64,000 bases of DNA from Sipunculus nudus (lineage: Eukaryota; Annelida; Sipuncula; Golfingiida; Sipunculidae): positions 52,092,714 to 52,156,713 of the forward strand of contig CM049320.1 in NCBI GenBank assembly GCA_026874595.1, written 5' to 3'. Below the pieces are notes generated by a model. It was not told where the DNA came from, did no database searches, and was given only the letters and a program-made list of their open reading frames with translations. Both the position numbers and the translations under genes were made by a program. Every line of letters starts with the position of its first letter. Position 1 is the first letter of the stretch. Positions 1 through 23,050 of the stretch are shown here, piece after piece.

Positions 1-132
1 GAAAGAGGATTCATCAGAACAATGCAGTTGAAGAGCAATCCGGGCACAATAAGACAGGAAAGACGCTGCTTGCCATCCACCGTATGTCAGCCTGTCATAT
101 CTAATTCTGCATTTCAGCATGAGGAATCTGTT

Positions 133-168
133 ATGGCCTCTCCGCGTGATATGGCCTCTCCGCGTGAT
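133..168. repeat. 18-bp unit, two tandem copies
   Basis: The unit ATGGCCTCTCCGCGTGAT occurs twice head to tail. No function is evident. Confidence 0.9.
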
Positions 169-347
169 AAGCCTAAATTCGTGCACATATATAATGCGTT
201 TATTATATAAGAGGTCTACACTTCAATGTCAAATGCACAACAAATTATTTATATGAGGTCAATTAAACTATTTTGCTCCGCACTTTCATGTATGGTTAAA
301 CATATTCTTCCATCTTCATTCATGGCCAGTTTAAGAACGCATGTTTA

Positions 348-563
348 CTAATTGACGGTCTTTATTTTATTTGACAAGTTATTATTACATATAAGTGAGT
401 TTTTGTTTGCTCTTGGTTTAAGCTCTTTCATCCAGTCACATTTCAGATACGAGATCTCACACAGGCGAGCTTGTAAACGCTTTACTCTCGTGTCCAGTAC
501 ACTATCCAGCTTTATGGCAAATATTGAATTAGGAACGTCTACAAACGATAAATATTCCGGCAC
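348..563 (-). other. unrecognised ORF downstream of the METTL24-like gene
   Basis: A minus-strand open frame contains a basic stretch (LDTRVKRLQARLCEI, then CDWMKELKPR). A possible acceptor, TTTGTAG, lies near 545, and an AATAAA-like run sits next to the stop. It could be a terminal exon of an unknown gene or chance. I recognise no family. The rest of 1-979 holds an 18-bp tandem duplication (133-168) and a (TA)n run, and otherwise nothing I can support. Confidence 0.15.
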
Positions 564-770
564 TCAAACAATCAAACACTTTGCACCTGACGAGAAAACT
601 GAGCTCCCAAAATTCGTGTCAACCTTTTAAAGAAAACAAATTTATTATTTGCAATTTCCTTCACCGTCATATATATTTATATGTGGAAAGAAATTCTCTA
701 CCATACACATTGTGAGTGATACGTAACTAACATAAGATCAATGAAATATGGCAAACATTTTTCTAATTAA

Positions 771-811
<41 letters not shown>

Positions 812-979
812 ATAGAGAAAAATGACATACAGTAGCTATCCTTATAATTATCCCTATAATTTCCTTGCCTTAAGGGAGAGGTTTTTGCAGTCATCTACGT
901 AGTACTTTTGATAACTAAATTAAAGCAAAAAATAAATTAATATTGTAAATATAAGATGCAACTATCAACGCCAACGGTC

Positions 980-11179
<10,200 letters not shown>

Positions 11180-11266
11180 TTTCTGTGAATAATTAAGAAA
11201 AGAGGACGTAGTTCTAGCTTGTGTTTCTGTCGTCTTATTCTAACAGTTGAACAACTATATAACTAT

Positions 11267-11312
<46 letters not shown>

Positions 11313-11859
11313 CTGTCACGTATTGTATAGTCTAGCATATTTGTGCCATCAGACAAGTCTAATCAGATGTTAGATAATGAACAGGTGCACATAAAGTTGT
11401 TTTGTGCTGAATCGCGGTTAAATCTTGCCTGAACTTACACTCCGTATTGAATCAAAGGGAAACACTATACAATATAGATAGAGATAAAAGTGTATGCATG
11501 CATATACGTTATAGGTCTTCCATCGTGTTATGTTTGCTGAGCAGGTACACGTATGTATGACTGTCAAAATGCCAGTTTGACAGAACATATTAAACATATA
11601 TATAACAATTTAAATGATGACAGCCAGAGGATTGCTCACTATAAACTCAGAAAGTCACCGCCATGTTCCACTCATCAATTCTGAGTCTAGCATATGTGGT
11701 GAAAATTAATGTGAAACATGCTTTGCTTATAAACCGCCTATAAAACAGACTAGTATTGAAGCTGACATATTTATATATAGATAAACACATACGTTAAAAA
11801 AACATTTTGAATTAAAAGGTATAAAAAGTAAAATGCGGTATCACCCAGCTGAACTATCC

Positions 11860-11931
<72 letters not shown>

Positions 11932-11935
11932 AACG
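11180..11935. other. upstream flank of the METTL24-like gene; no gene seen
   Basis: This region follows the start codon of the minus-strand gene and should contain its promoter. It holds (TA)n runs at about 11,266-11,311 and 11,863-11,929. I could not pick a TATA box or initiator with confidence because TA repeats dominate. Confidence 0.5.
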
Positions 11936-12960
11936 AAGCCGCTTAATTGCAAGAGGCTTTTGTCAAGCAAAATTGTTTAAAGTTTCATTTAGGCGAAGTT
12001 CATCGTGTACCATATGTAAGGTGAAGCCGAATGATCGGTTGGACAGCCAAATATCTAATTAATTTAGCATTTGTTTTGTAACACTATTCGTATTGTGATA
12101 AAGAATAAAAACACCAGTATTAGGTAACCTTTATTAAAAAAATAAAAATATATACAAGAGAACACATTAAAAGCCAATGTTGATGCTGAGAGGGTGCTCT
12201 GAGCATCGTCAATCTCTGAGACAATCTTGACGACCATCTTCTTTCTGTAGTCGTGTTTCAGACTTCGGATGATTCCCATGTCGCAGGCCTGTATTATTGA
12301 AGTTGTGTTTGGAGGCTTGACATTCTTTAGGCCATTTGCGGAGTCATTAGAATGCGCTGCACAGTTGTCAACCACCAGGACGACATGTCTGTTCTGCAGA
12401 TGCATTTGTTTGTCGAACGCCGTCAGCCATTCTTTAAACAGAACTCCAGTCACCCATGAATTGCTGCTTTCGCGGATTTTTTGCTTTTGCCGATGATCAG
12501 TAGAGGGCGCTTGTCTGTACCTGTCATGTTACCCGCTACAAAGGCTCTCGTGATCAAGGTGTTTAATATGCGTTACGTATTTTTCACCTACCATTGTTAA
12601 CCCACTTCAAAGAGATGTGTGCTGTGACCGTATGGAATCTCATCACCGAGCACAGGGTAATTAAGGTCCTTTGTACACATGTGCACCTGCAGTTATCACA
12701 GTGGCTACTTTTGATGTTCCGGTCTATGATCATTATTGGTATAACACAAACACAACTCACCGATTGATTGAAGTACTTGCATTTAATGTGAGATTTCTAC
12801 CTTTCTGCCCATATTTCCCTTGCGTTAATCGGAAGTTTGCGATTATGAGGCTTCCAATTATGCGGCGCTTTTTTAATGATAACATATAGGAAATGGTTTT
12901 GGTTTTCATAATTTCTTGCAAATAAGCGGCATTTTCTGTTAACCGACTTGCAAATAAGTG
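11935..12960 (-). mobile_element. deleted Tigger/pogo-type (Tc1/mariner superfamily) transposase relic
   Basis: On the minus strand, about 12,540-12,454 encodes FVAGNMTGTDKRPLLIIGK. A frameshift or deletion then leads into 12,453-12,150, encoding SWVTGVLFKEWL, HVVLVVDNCAAHSND, NVKPPNTTSIIQACDMGIIRSLKH and YRKKM (written in parts). These are DDE-domain landmarks of Tigger transposases, with the second Asp in VVDNCAAH and the NTTS..Q..D.G motif. The DNA-binding N-terminus is missing. Related CTTGCAA/GCTTAAT words at both ends may be eroded inverted repeats. Confidence 0.75.
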
Positions 12961-12970
12961 GCGTCGTCTG

Positions 12971-13036
<66 letters not shown>

Positions 13037-13152
13037 AGAGATATGTAAGAATAGCCTTGCTGGTTCTTTGTTTAGAGAAGTGGAACATAAATACACAGTA
13101 AAAAGTCGGTCCACAGCCGATCAAATTGAGCCCATGACCTTCCGACTGGAGA

Positions 13153-13208
<56 letters not shown>
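12971..13208. repeat. (TA)n(GA)n and (TA)n microsatellites
   Basis: 12,971-13,033 is TA repeats followed by GA repeats. 13,154-13,208 is a pure TA run that directly abuts the pseudogenic sulfotransferase exon. Confidence 0.95.
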
Positions 13209-13210
<2 letters not shown>

Positions 13211-13930
13211 ATGACACTTTTCAAGAAATTGTTTGGATGGTATCCATCCTTCGTGAAATATTATCCAAGGTCCACCTAGATATTTTCGAAAAGTCCGGGC
13301 GTTTCCAATTGGAACGATTTTTGGAAGGAAACACAGAAAAGGCAACAAGGCTGCATCGTCCGACCATACTTTTGTTTACATGTTACCAAGGAAACTCTAT
13401 TGAAGAAAGCTTAAAATCATCAATGCTGTTCGGATCCGAAAGATTTGGCAGTGCCGTATTACTATTTTCATAAGAAAGTAGTAGCTTTGCGAGCTTGGAA
13501 GGAACAAGGGTGTCTTCTTTGATGCATATATGAGAGGGAATTATTCTTTGGGAGTTAATTTGATCACCTGGTTAGTTTCCTTCCCAATCAAAACGACTCC
13601 AGTATTTTCCATGTGACATATAAAGCCCTTAGAAGAGACCCATCTCGGCGGATCAGTGATATAGCAGAATTCAACGGAAACCCCTGAATCCAGAGAACCT
13701 TGATAAAATCGGGAAGCTATCGGACGTTGATACAATGAAAAAGCATCTGTTTAACCGATCGGATGTACAACCCTGCCACCTGGCGGTTGGTTTATGCGAT
13801 CCAACATAGTTGGTTCCTGGAAATAACTCTTCATTGACTGGCAAAACAAATAGAAAAAAGATGCAATTATGGAAAAGATGGAGAAGGAGCAAAGTTTCCG
13901 ATTTGACTGCAATTGACAATATGCTCTGAG
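13205..13930 (+). pseudogene. pseudogenic last exon of a cytosolic sulfotransferase
   Basis: Nucleotide similarity to the intact exon at 25,233-25,957 runs along the whole segment, from the VWMV.ILR start through LDIFEKSGRF and FLEGNTEKA to the FRFDCN-like end. It continues into 3' flanking DNA to about 14,340 (matching about 26,340). Several frameshifts and stops interrupt it; the PAPS-binding RNPKD region is frame-shifted, and the acceptor AG|G of the intact gene is changed. Homology extends into the intron tail and the 3' flank, so it arose by genomic duplication and not by retroposition. No exon 1 precedes it. Confidence 0.85.
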
Positions 13931-14603
13931 TAGCACTCTGTCCAAACAGCACGATAAATGAAAATGAAAAGCTGTTTTCCAACTCTGTGATAAATGTGGA
14001 AACGATCACCTGTAATGATTGTAGTTGTTTTTCAATGAATGTAAATAATCAATTTAACATATTTACTTCTATCATGTCATACACATTTAAACTTACCGTG
14101 CACAGTACTTGTAGGTATCATTTTTCCCTCTATCATATTTAGCAATGTCCTTCAAACATATTCTTTTCTCGAGTCTCAATGATAGTCACAAGCAGAAAAC
14201 ATTTAGTATGAACTCATTGACTAGTATTTATTCACGATCATTTACAGATGATTTGCCATTTAAAAGAACAATGAATATACAGTGCAATATAAATAATCAC
14301 AAATGTTAATTTATGATAAGAGAAAGAATAATATTATTAAATCGCATCTATAGCGATGGGAGAAAAGTAAGAGAACATATGTAATCAGAAGTTAAGCGGG
14401 ATCCTATTAGTAATACATATTCAGCCTGAGATCTGATATAGGAAGCCTTGTTTACCTTTTATGCCTTATATAATGTAGACATTGCTTAAGGCTATCACCT
14501 TCAGCTGCTGTATAACTTCGCAGTCTTTGGTGAAAAGGGAGACAAGTTATCAAGTCTACCAGCGAGGCAATGCTCTATATCACAAAGAATATATATATAT
14601 ATA

Positions 14604-15100
14604 TTCAGTTTTTGTATATTTCTTGTCTCTCATTCCAGGTATGTAATTATCAGTGTATTTCCTGATTTAATTATTGTGTTAATGTAAACACAACCCAGAA
14701 CGTTATTCTATTTTCAAAGTCATGATAACGATGTTGTAGATGTATTATTTGTTGTAGTAATCTTGCATCACTCCGTAGTTCTATTTTTCCTGGTAATAAC
14801 GATATCATAGACGTATTATTTGCTGTAGTAATCTTGCTGTAGTAATATTTTGCTAAGTTTGGTCAGAAAGGTAGCCTGATCACTGACATTTTTCATATAC
14901 TTGCCACCGCAGTGTATTATGATGGCGAGGTGTCGCTGTAAATACTGTACATTCTGTAACTGAGGCATATTTCGTAATTATGTATTATTTTGTAAGTCAG
15001 CAGGTCTGATCCTGTGCATTTTAAATTGTAAATATGACTTGGCAGACAACCGTTGAACTGGAGAGTTCAGTTTTTGTATATTTCTTGTCTCTCATTCCAG
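14604..15100. repeat. 35-bp direct repeat pair resembling a 3' splice-site tract
   Basis: A 35-bp sequence ending TCTTGTCTCTCATTCCAG occurs identically at 14,604-14,638 and 15,066-15,100. Between them a unit of about 74 bp (ATAACGAT...GTATTATTTG) is also duplicated (14,726 and 14,800). No exon follows that I can recognise. Confidence 0.7.
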
Positions 15101-15599
15101 CACAGTAAAAACTGTAAAGCACGCTGTGTTGTGCCTTGGATGAGGTCAGACGTCTGTGTGTGTGCGCCCCCACGACCCCAGTATTTTCCATTCTGCCACT
15201 GATGTGACAAATATATGTGTGTGTGTGTGTGTTTGTGTGAACTGCACAATTCCTTAATAACAAGTGCACATATTCCAATTTTAGTCCTTTCAGACAGGGT
15301 TAATTAGATGTTAAGATACGACCCGTACACTTATGGCCATTAGCCAGTCAACAGTAACGAAAGTATTCTGTTTCATACATTGTACTTCCGGAATTTAATC
15401 ACTTACATACTCGTTCAATGTCCAAAATAATGCAATAATGTAAAATACACCAATGTCGAATTGAGTATGAAACTTGGTCTTCAAATGAAATAAGGTGTGT
15501 ACAACATAAATTACTACCTCAACAATATTTGATTTTTCTCTTGTTTGGGGAGAGTCTTCGTATTGGCGAATACATCAATTAACCGTGAGCTAAGACCTC

Positions 15600-16340
15600 T
15601 TTCTCGTTGTGTCACATTCTGCCTGCCTTTTAATTTTTGTATTTATATCAGCTACTTCGGAGACATGCTATCCAAAGATCATAATCGGTATTAATATCAT
15701 CCCATTCCTATCCTAGTGACCAATTCCACTTTGTGCTGGAGACCTTGACCGATTTCCTTGACATTAAAAGTTGGTTTGTATGACCAGGAACAATACATTA
15801 TATGAACATAAAACAAGGGTCCTAGTTGTCACAACTATAAGCAAAACTCATAAGGACCAAGCTGACAGGTCCAAAATCAAATGAAATAGAATATTCTAGA
15901 ACATTTAAGACAAACTTTATTGTTCAACACGCTGTTGTATCGAACATATAATGTGTAGACAATTCTTCCGCCTTCCCGCCTTCAGCTGTCTACCATCGCT
16001 GTGTTCATTAAAAAAAAGAGCCAAGTGCGCAAGTGTTACAAACTCAGACATATGCCCCAGATTCATTTCAAATGTTCATTGAAGATAAATGACTGTTTTG
16101 TAACGAACACATAAATTTGTTCTGGATCAACAAACATCATACGGCATAGCCTGTCAGACTCACGGTTTTGGCGTCCTTTTAGTATTAAACGGCAATGGAT
16201 ATAGATCTGTTGTAAAACCACACTCCAATGTCCTCTGTACACAAATGCGACAGTATTATAGTCCCCTGCCTGGGTTACAGAACCATAGAAACTAAACCCG
16301 CGTCGGGTGACACAACCATACTAACTTCTAAATATATGAT
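15600..16340. repeat. segmental repeat, copy related to 21,870-23,050
   Basis: Shared landmarks in the same order are: ATCATAATCGGTAT, GTGCTGGAGACCTTGACCG, a GACAATTCTTCCGCC block, GGCATAGCCTGTCAGACTC and CACTCCAATGTCCTCTGTA. The copy includes one relic of the sulfotransferase 5' region (about 15,920-16,020). Confidence 0.7.
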
Positions 16341-17450
16341 TAATACTACTTCGACGAATTAACCTCGTCTTGGGTAACAATGGGCAACTACATTAGGTCC
16401 TACAAAAGCGGCTACAAGGAGCCTCTGGAGTCAACTGAAACACGACCTAATTCCCTTCCCATCGGAACCAGACTCAAATAAATGCGTAGTATTTGTTCCA
16501 GCTTTTAGCGCGTCGTCCTAGCATTCCAAGGTAAAATGACATGTGACTTCTCAGACAGTGAGGCTAACTGACCACACAGCGGAAAGTGCACTCCATGATT
16601 TGTTTTAAATCTGATTATGCGTCGGATGTAAACAAAAGCCTTTTGAAGGTGACCTTGGTTTTATACATAATTCTTCTATTACCTTCCAATATAATCGGAC
16701 AGTAAAGAGTAAGTGTTATCCCTATAAAATAACTGTATAATCACAATCTCACCCTAGATCATCAATGGATGACATGAATACATTACCCGCTCCTGGTCTA
16801 TAGCTATGACGTCACATGTGATTCTCTTTCTTGAGTCTTTCAACGCCAGTATATATTCATCAATACATCAGCATTCATATAACATTATATTAGTGATGTT
16901 TATAAAATAAACCTGTATATGACATTATATCGGTGATGTTTACAAAATAAACATTTTACATACAATGCATAGGTCTTGGGTTTTGTTTCAACATCATTAA
17001 ATATCGGCAATTGTGTCACTCGTCCCTCCTTAAGAAATATTTCTCAGTGGGAGACTTTTTCCAAAAATATAAACAAATACCATATTTTATGGTATATTGA
17101 CGAACAATGAAATAACGACAACCTTTAATCTAACATTAATGATTAACATTGTAATTAATTTATTACATTTACAGTTATCACTAAATTGTTTCATCATGGT
17201 GATAATGTCCATTGCAACATGCAAATACTAGGATAACAATTTAACAATATCGCATATTTAAAAATTTGTCCATGTATGTAATTATACATTGATACAACAT
17301 ACCAGTACTACTATCATATTCCTTTTAACACTTTGATCATACATGACAAATATTTTTCCTGTATCCTAATATAAGTTTCTTATATAACTATTTACACTTC
17401 TTTTGGAAATTCCATATTATCTTCTTATAAACCAGTAGTAGTACTGCATA
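16340..17450. other. no gene recognised
   Basis: AT-rich sequence with a short local repeat (CATTATAT..GTGATGTTTA at about 16,882 and 16,922). No open frame with recognisable content and no clear element ends. Confidence 0.5.
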
Positions 17451-18240
17451 CCAAAAGTCTGTCCCTTCTAGATAATTGTTAATTAGATCAATGAATGGAT
17501 ATTTACACAACCCGTCTTAAAAAATCTGCTCCATCGTTATTATTCCACAGATTCCACCATAAACCCGTAGTTTTGAAGATGCAAAGACCATCTCATGATA
17601 CTGTTGGTGATGCATTTAGGTTTGTTCAGATAAAGAAGGTGTTGGTGATCTGTTTCCACAGTAAATTCAACACCTGTAAGATAAAATTTAAATTCTTCCA
17701 CAACCGACGCTAAAGCTAAATATTCCTTTTCAACTGTGGAGTTTTCCTCCCTCTAATTTACAGTTTCTTGCTGGCATAAGCAACTGGGAATAATTGTGAA
17801 TTGTGCTACTGTAACAAAATAGCACCAATCTCTATATTTGAACCATCAGTTTATAACACAAATGGTTTGATGGGATTATGTAACTGCAAAATTGGTCTCT
17901 TTACCAAATAATCCTTTAATGTACAGTGAGCTCTCTATCGTGGCTCATCCCATTCTACTTTGTTAGATTTCCCTTTCTTGGTCAAATGTGTTCATGGTGC
18001 AGCTATGGCAGGAGAATTAGGAATCTAATTCCTGTAGTACCCTACCAATCCATTAAATGGTCGAATCTCCTTCTTGGTTCTAGATCTAGCTGCTCCGTCA
18101 ATAATAAAAAAAAATGGTCATCATGTGGACCAATGACATTGACCTCAATTTGGTGCCATAAAAAAACAACACTTGTTTGGTCGAAGTTCACGCGTGTCAT
18201 TTTTTTTTTGGCTACGCACCATTTCTTTGTCATATTTGGT
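17450..18240 (-). mobile_element. degenerate Gypsy-type RT/RNase H fragment
   Basis: On the minus strand and across shifted frames I read the RT connection segment (NGLVGYYRN then IPNSPAIAAP and LTKKGK) followed by RNase H-like pieces (ASNH at the DASN position, IHN..QL, LEGGKLHS). This matches Mag-like Ty3/Gypsy elements by pattern. Stops and frameshifts throughout show that it is inactive. Confidence 0.6.
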
Positions 18241-18419
18241 CACTTTTCATGACCCTGTGATGCAAGCAGATTTGAACGTACATTTAGAACAAAGGAAAAT
18301 ACGCCGAATAGGGGACAATATCCCTTATACCTGTCTTGTGATTTTCCTAGTTCTGTAGGGCCTTATTCCAGAGTTTTCACTATTCTCTCTCTCAATTCAA
18401 AGACGTACTGATAACAACT

Positions 18420-18685
18420 CTGAACTTCTAGAGTCTGTAATTCTTTTGAACATAACTCTTTCAAAATTTGCATTGGTCCTCTAACAGGCCGACAATACAA
18501 CAATTCAAATGGGTAAAACCTGTGGCCTCCTGTGGCACTTCTCTATATGCAAACAGTAATGCATTGATGTACCTATGCAAGTGCTAAGGTTGTTCATCAC
18601 AAAATCGCCTTAACGTTCTTTTGAGGTACCCATTGAACCTCTCAACAAGACCATTGCAAGTGGGATGGTATGGTAGTCTCTTTGT
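18420..18685 (-). mobile_element. Gypsy-type integrase core fragment
   Basis: On the minus strand the frame reads YHPTCNGLVERFNGYLKR, then an RRFCDEQP segment, then HRYINALLFAYREVPQEATG. This is the end of the retroviral-type integrase catalytic core, including the conserved Glu in the VERFN motif. It is followed by a decayed LRERI..YK tail. It lies on the 5' side (minus sense) of the RT/RNase H fragment, the reverse of the normal Gypsy order. Confidence 0.7.
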
Positions 18686-18904
18686 ATCTAAGCTTAGCAG
18701 GTGCCTTGCTTCAAAGTCGGCCGGTTACACCATTACGCTGGTTTTCATGAGGTATGACAATGTCACTTTCTAAACCAACTTTTAAAGAGTATATATATGC
18801 AACAATTCGCTTAGCTTGCGGTCTGGTTTGGTAAAGTTTTTCTCAAATTCTGCTAAAAGAAAAATGTGCATCAGTTTCATCGATGCAGGGCTAGGATTGT
18901 ATAT

Positions 18905-18960
<56 letters not shown>

Positions 18961-19500
18961 ACACACACATATGTATATATATATATATCACATCAGAACT
19001 GCTAATGTTTGGCACGCAGTTATATTAAACATATAAATTATGGAGCGTAGACAATTAATCCGCCCGTATGCCTTCATCTGTCTATCAACGCTGTGATCAG
19101 TAAAAAAAAGAGTGCGTAAGTCTGTAGTTCTCCTGTACTACATCAGTTTTATCAATGCGGTGCTGGGATAATATTTATATATTCATATTTAGAATTTTAA
19201 AAGGGCTAAGAATATATGGCGCATTATAAATAATAACTTTGCTTTTCAAAAGTTATTTTATGGTAAGAAAAGTAAAAATTATATTTTCCCAGGGATAATA
19301 ACCGTTTGGTCATATAATTGTGCCATGAGAGCTAATATTGTTTTGCACGCTGTTGCATGGAAAATATAATTTGTGGAGCGAAGACAAAGCTTCTGCCCTC
19401 CCCCTTTCTGCTGTATATCATCGCTGTGTTCAGTGAGAAAACGGCCGAGTACACAAGTCTGTAGTTCTCCTGTAGTGCCCCCAGATGGCGCACCATAGTT
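18680..19500. repeat. sulfotransferase 5'-region relics with (TA)n/(TG)n
   Basis: 18,680-18,900 matches 21,280-21,530 and 24,460-24,730 (TTTCATGAGGT, GTTTGGTAAAGTTT, CATCAGTTTCAT). About 19,010-19,110 and 19,340-19,470 match the block upstream of and into sulfotransferase exon 1 (CCGCC..TTC, GTCTATC, TTCAGTGAGAA). A microsatellite with TA and TG/CA runs fills 18,899-18,990. Confidence 0.65.
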
Positions 19501-19599
19501 CATTCTGACCCAAGAGTGGTTATGTAAAATAACCCATCAACCAGGCCCCGCTATGCGTCAGTGAGTGCTTGGCATGAATTGTATACCTACGCGTGTGTT

Positions 19600-19847
19600 T
19601 ATAACATCGTTTAAAGTACAAAATGGCTCAGTAATGTAAAATACACGAGCGTCACATTGAGTGTGGACCTTGGCAGCCCTTCAAGTGATACCACTCTTTA
19701 AAACAAGGTGTTTACAACATAATTTACTACCTCAACAAGATTTTATCTTTCACTTGTTTGGAGAAAGTCTTCGTATCAGCGAATTCATCAGTTAATCTTG
19801 AAGGTGAGACCTCTTTCTGTTTCATAGATGCAGGGCTAGGATTGTAT

Positions 19848-19888
<41 letters not shown>

Positions 19889-20120
19889 CGTGTCACATGA
19901 GAGCTGCTAATGTTTTGCACGCTGTTGTATTGAACATATAATTTGTGGATTCGTAGACAATTCTTCCGCCCTCCCGCCTTCGGGTGTCTATCATCCATCG
20001 CTGTGTTCAGTGAGAAAAAAAAAGCCGAGTGCGTTAGTCTGTAGTTCTCCTGTAGTACCCCGAGGTGGCGCACCATAGAACATTCTGACCAAACAGTGGT
20101 TATATTATAGAACTCATAAA
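19600..20120. repeat. sulfotransferase 5'-region relic with (CA)n(TA)n
   Basis: This copy shows the same ordered landmarks: CAGGGCTAGGATTGTATA, a CA/TA microsatellite (19,848-19,888), GAGAGCTGCTAATG, GCACGCTGTTGTAT, CCGCCTTC and TTCAGTGAGAA. The reading frame of the original exon is lost. Confidence 0.65.
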
Positions 20121-20159
20121 CCAGGCCCCGCTCTGCGTCAGTGAGTTATTGGCAGGAAA

Positions 20160-20740
20160 GCGCATCCATTACAACAGTACAATCAGGACACAGTGAGACA
20201 CGAGCGACGCTACTGGCCTCCGTCTGTAGGTAACCCTGACCTTCGATAACAAATACCTTTTTCTGAATTCAACACGATGAAATTGACAGGGCCTCTCAGC
20301 GTGTGAAGTATGAACTTATTTGATCATGTTAAACTGTAATACCGAGGGCAATCAAATACGAAACCGGAGCGATAAAAGACTTGTCAAAGAAAATAAAGTC
20401 CATCAATGACATAACACCTATTCACGCAGAAGCCTGCAAGATGAAAATCTCTCCTTTCTCTAAAAAAAATAATTGGCATTCCGGGCATGTTAATGTTCTC
20501 TATGTAACAACTGCGTTATTCATGCTCAGTCATGCAAGGCAAATTTACGACTGAATATAAATTGCAGACTATTTTCGTCAAACCATTTTCCTATAAGAGA
20601 GGCTCGCGATTATTATAAAGAAGGTCGCAAATAAAAAAGAAAAATCATAAAGGCCAACCCTCACTGGAAAATGTAACCAGTTAAAGGTAATTAACAATAT
20701 TTACAGGTTGCATAAATAAAAACACGTGCACCAAACAATT
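20160..20740. other. no gene recognised
   Basis: Apparently unique AT-rich sequence between relic copies. No element ends, RNA gene or plausible exon seen. Confidence 0.5.
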
Positions 20741-20744
20741 AATA

Positions 20745-23050
20745 ACTTCTCTTTCCAAAAGTTATTTTATGGTAAGAAAATTAAAAACTATTTTTTCTCA
20801 GGAGTAATGGCTTATCCCTTTTGGTGATATATATGTTACATGAAAGCTTACACTGTTTTGCACGCTGTTGTATGGAAAATATAATTGGTTTGCTTTAAAA
20901 GGTGATTTGTATGATCAGGAACAATAAATTATGTGAACATAAATCAAAGGCCCTAGTCGTCACAACTCTAAGCAAGACCCTAGATAGGTAATAAAAGGAC
21001 CCTGTTGACACGTCAAACATCAAATGAAATCCGACGTATGGAAAGTTAAAAGAATATTTTAAACAAAATGGGTAAGTTCCTTATAAACAAGAACAGATGC
21101 ACCGGAAACAGAAAAGGTTTACAAGCCTGTATACGATCAGTCGGGTTCCCGATTGGTTTTCGCATAATAAGAACGTAAATATGAAAATAACGACATATTT
21201 GATTTGCTTGGTGCGAACATGGAGGGTGTAAGTGCAAGAAGACATGTTCAGTTGGCTTGTTCATAATTCATGAAACAACATGTCCTGGAGGGACATAGTA
21301 TCTTAGCTTAGTGGGTGCCTTGGTTCCAAGACGCCCCGCTACCCGGATAAACCATTACGCTCTGGTTTTCATGAGGTGTGGCATGGTCATTTTCTAAACG
21401 GACAACTAAAGAGTATATCTATACATCAATTCGCTTAGCATGCCATCTGGTTTGGTAAAGTTTGTCTCAAATTCAACTCCTGCTTATAGAACATTGTGCA
21501 TCAGTTTCATCGATGCAGGGCTAGGATTGTATATACACACACACACATATATATATATATCACATGAGAGCTGCATAGGTTTTGCACGCTGATGTTTTGA
21601 ACATATTATTTATTGAGCGTAGACAATTCTTCCGCCCTTCCGCCTTCAGCTGTTCATCATTGTTGTGATCAGTCAAACATGCCGAGTACATAAGTCAGTT
21701 CTCCTGTAGTACATCAGTTTCATCAATCCAGTGCTAGGATTATATTTACATATTCATATTTAAATTTTTAAAGGGCTTTGAATATATGGCGCACATAACT
21801 TTGCTTAAAAAAAGTTATTTAATGTAAGAAAATTAAAAACTATATTTTCTTAGGGTAATGGGTTTGGAGAAAGTCTTCGTATTGGCGAATATATCAGTTA
21901 ACCGTGAAGCTAAGACCTCTTTCTCGTTGTGTCACATTCTGCCATCCTATTAATTCTTGTATTTATATCAGTTATATGTTGGAGTCATGCTATCCAAAGA
22001 TCATAATCGGTATAAATATATTCCAATTCCTATCTTAGTGAACATTCTACTTTGTGCTGGAGACCTTGACCGATTTCTTTGACATTAAATGTTTTGTATG
22101 ACAAGGAACAATAAATTATATTAACATAAATCAAGGGTTCTAGTTGTCACAACTGTATGACTCAGCTGACAGGTCCAAAATAAAATGAAATCCGACATAT
22201 GAAAAATTAATAGAACATTTTAGAAAAAGTTGTTTACGCCTTATAAACAAGAACACGTGGTACGGAAACTGTACATGTTTACAAGCCTGCACACGGTCTT
22301 AAGGGTTCCGAACATATTTGATTTTCTTTTTGCGAACATGGAGGGTTCAAGTGCAAACAGACATGTTAAGTTACCTTGTTCATAATTCAAGAAGTAGCAT
22401 ATCCTAAAAGCACAGAGCATCTTAGTTTAGCGGGTGCTCTGGTTTAATGAGGTATGATATGGTCATGTTTTGAAAAGGACAACTAAGAAGTATAGCTATG
22501 CATCAATTCACTAACCTTGCTAACCCAAAACAACATTGGTATCAGTTTCATCGAAGCGGTATAGGATATATATATAAACTCATATATATGTCACATGAAA
22601 GCTTATTTTGTTTCGCACGCTGTTGTATGGAACATATAATTTGTAGAGCGTAGACAATTCTTCCGCCTTCCCGCCTTCAGCTGTCTACCATCCCTGTGTT
22701 CAGTGAAAAAGAGCCACGTGCGTGAGTGTCAAAAACTCGGACATATGCCCCAGATTCACTTCAAAAGTTCTTTGAAGGTAAACGAATGTGTTGTAAGGAA
22801 TACCTGAATTTATTTTTGATCAACAAACATACGGCATAGCCTGTCAGACTCACGGTTTTGGCGTCCTGTCAGTATTAAACGTCAATGGATATAGATCTGT
22901 TGTGAAACCAGAATGTTCATACTCTCAACAGTACATCCAGCCTCGCCTGATGGCTATGTAAATTCTAATGGTAATACCACACTCCAATGTCCTCTGTATA
23001 CTAATGCGAAAGTATTATAGGCCCCTGCTTGGGTTACAGAACCATACTTT
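20745..23050. repeat. two to three further relic copies of the sulfotransferase upstream region
   Basis: The block GCACGCTG..GT recurs at about 20,860, 21,585 and 22,616. It is preceded by the AAAAGTTATTT..GGTAAGAAAA block, which also matches the 3' flank of the intact gene (about 26,270). The CATCAGTTTCATCGATGCAG block recurs at 21,495 and, in weaker form, at 22,540. Spacing is irregular, as expected of an old, eroded tandem array. Confidence 0.65.
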
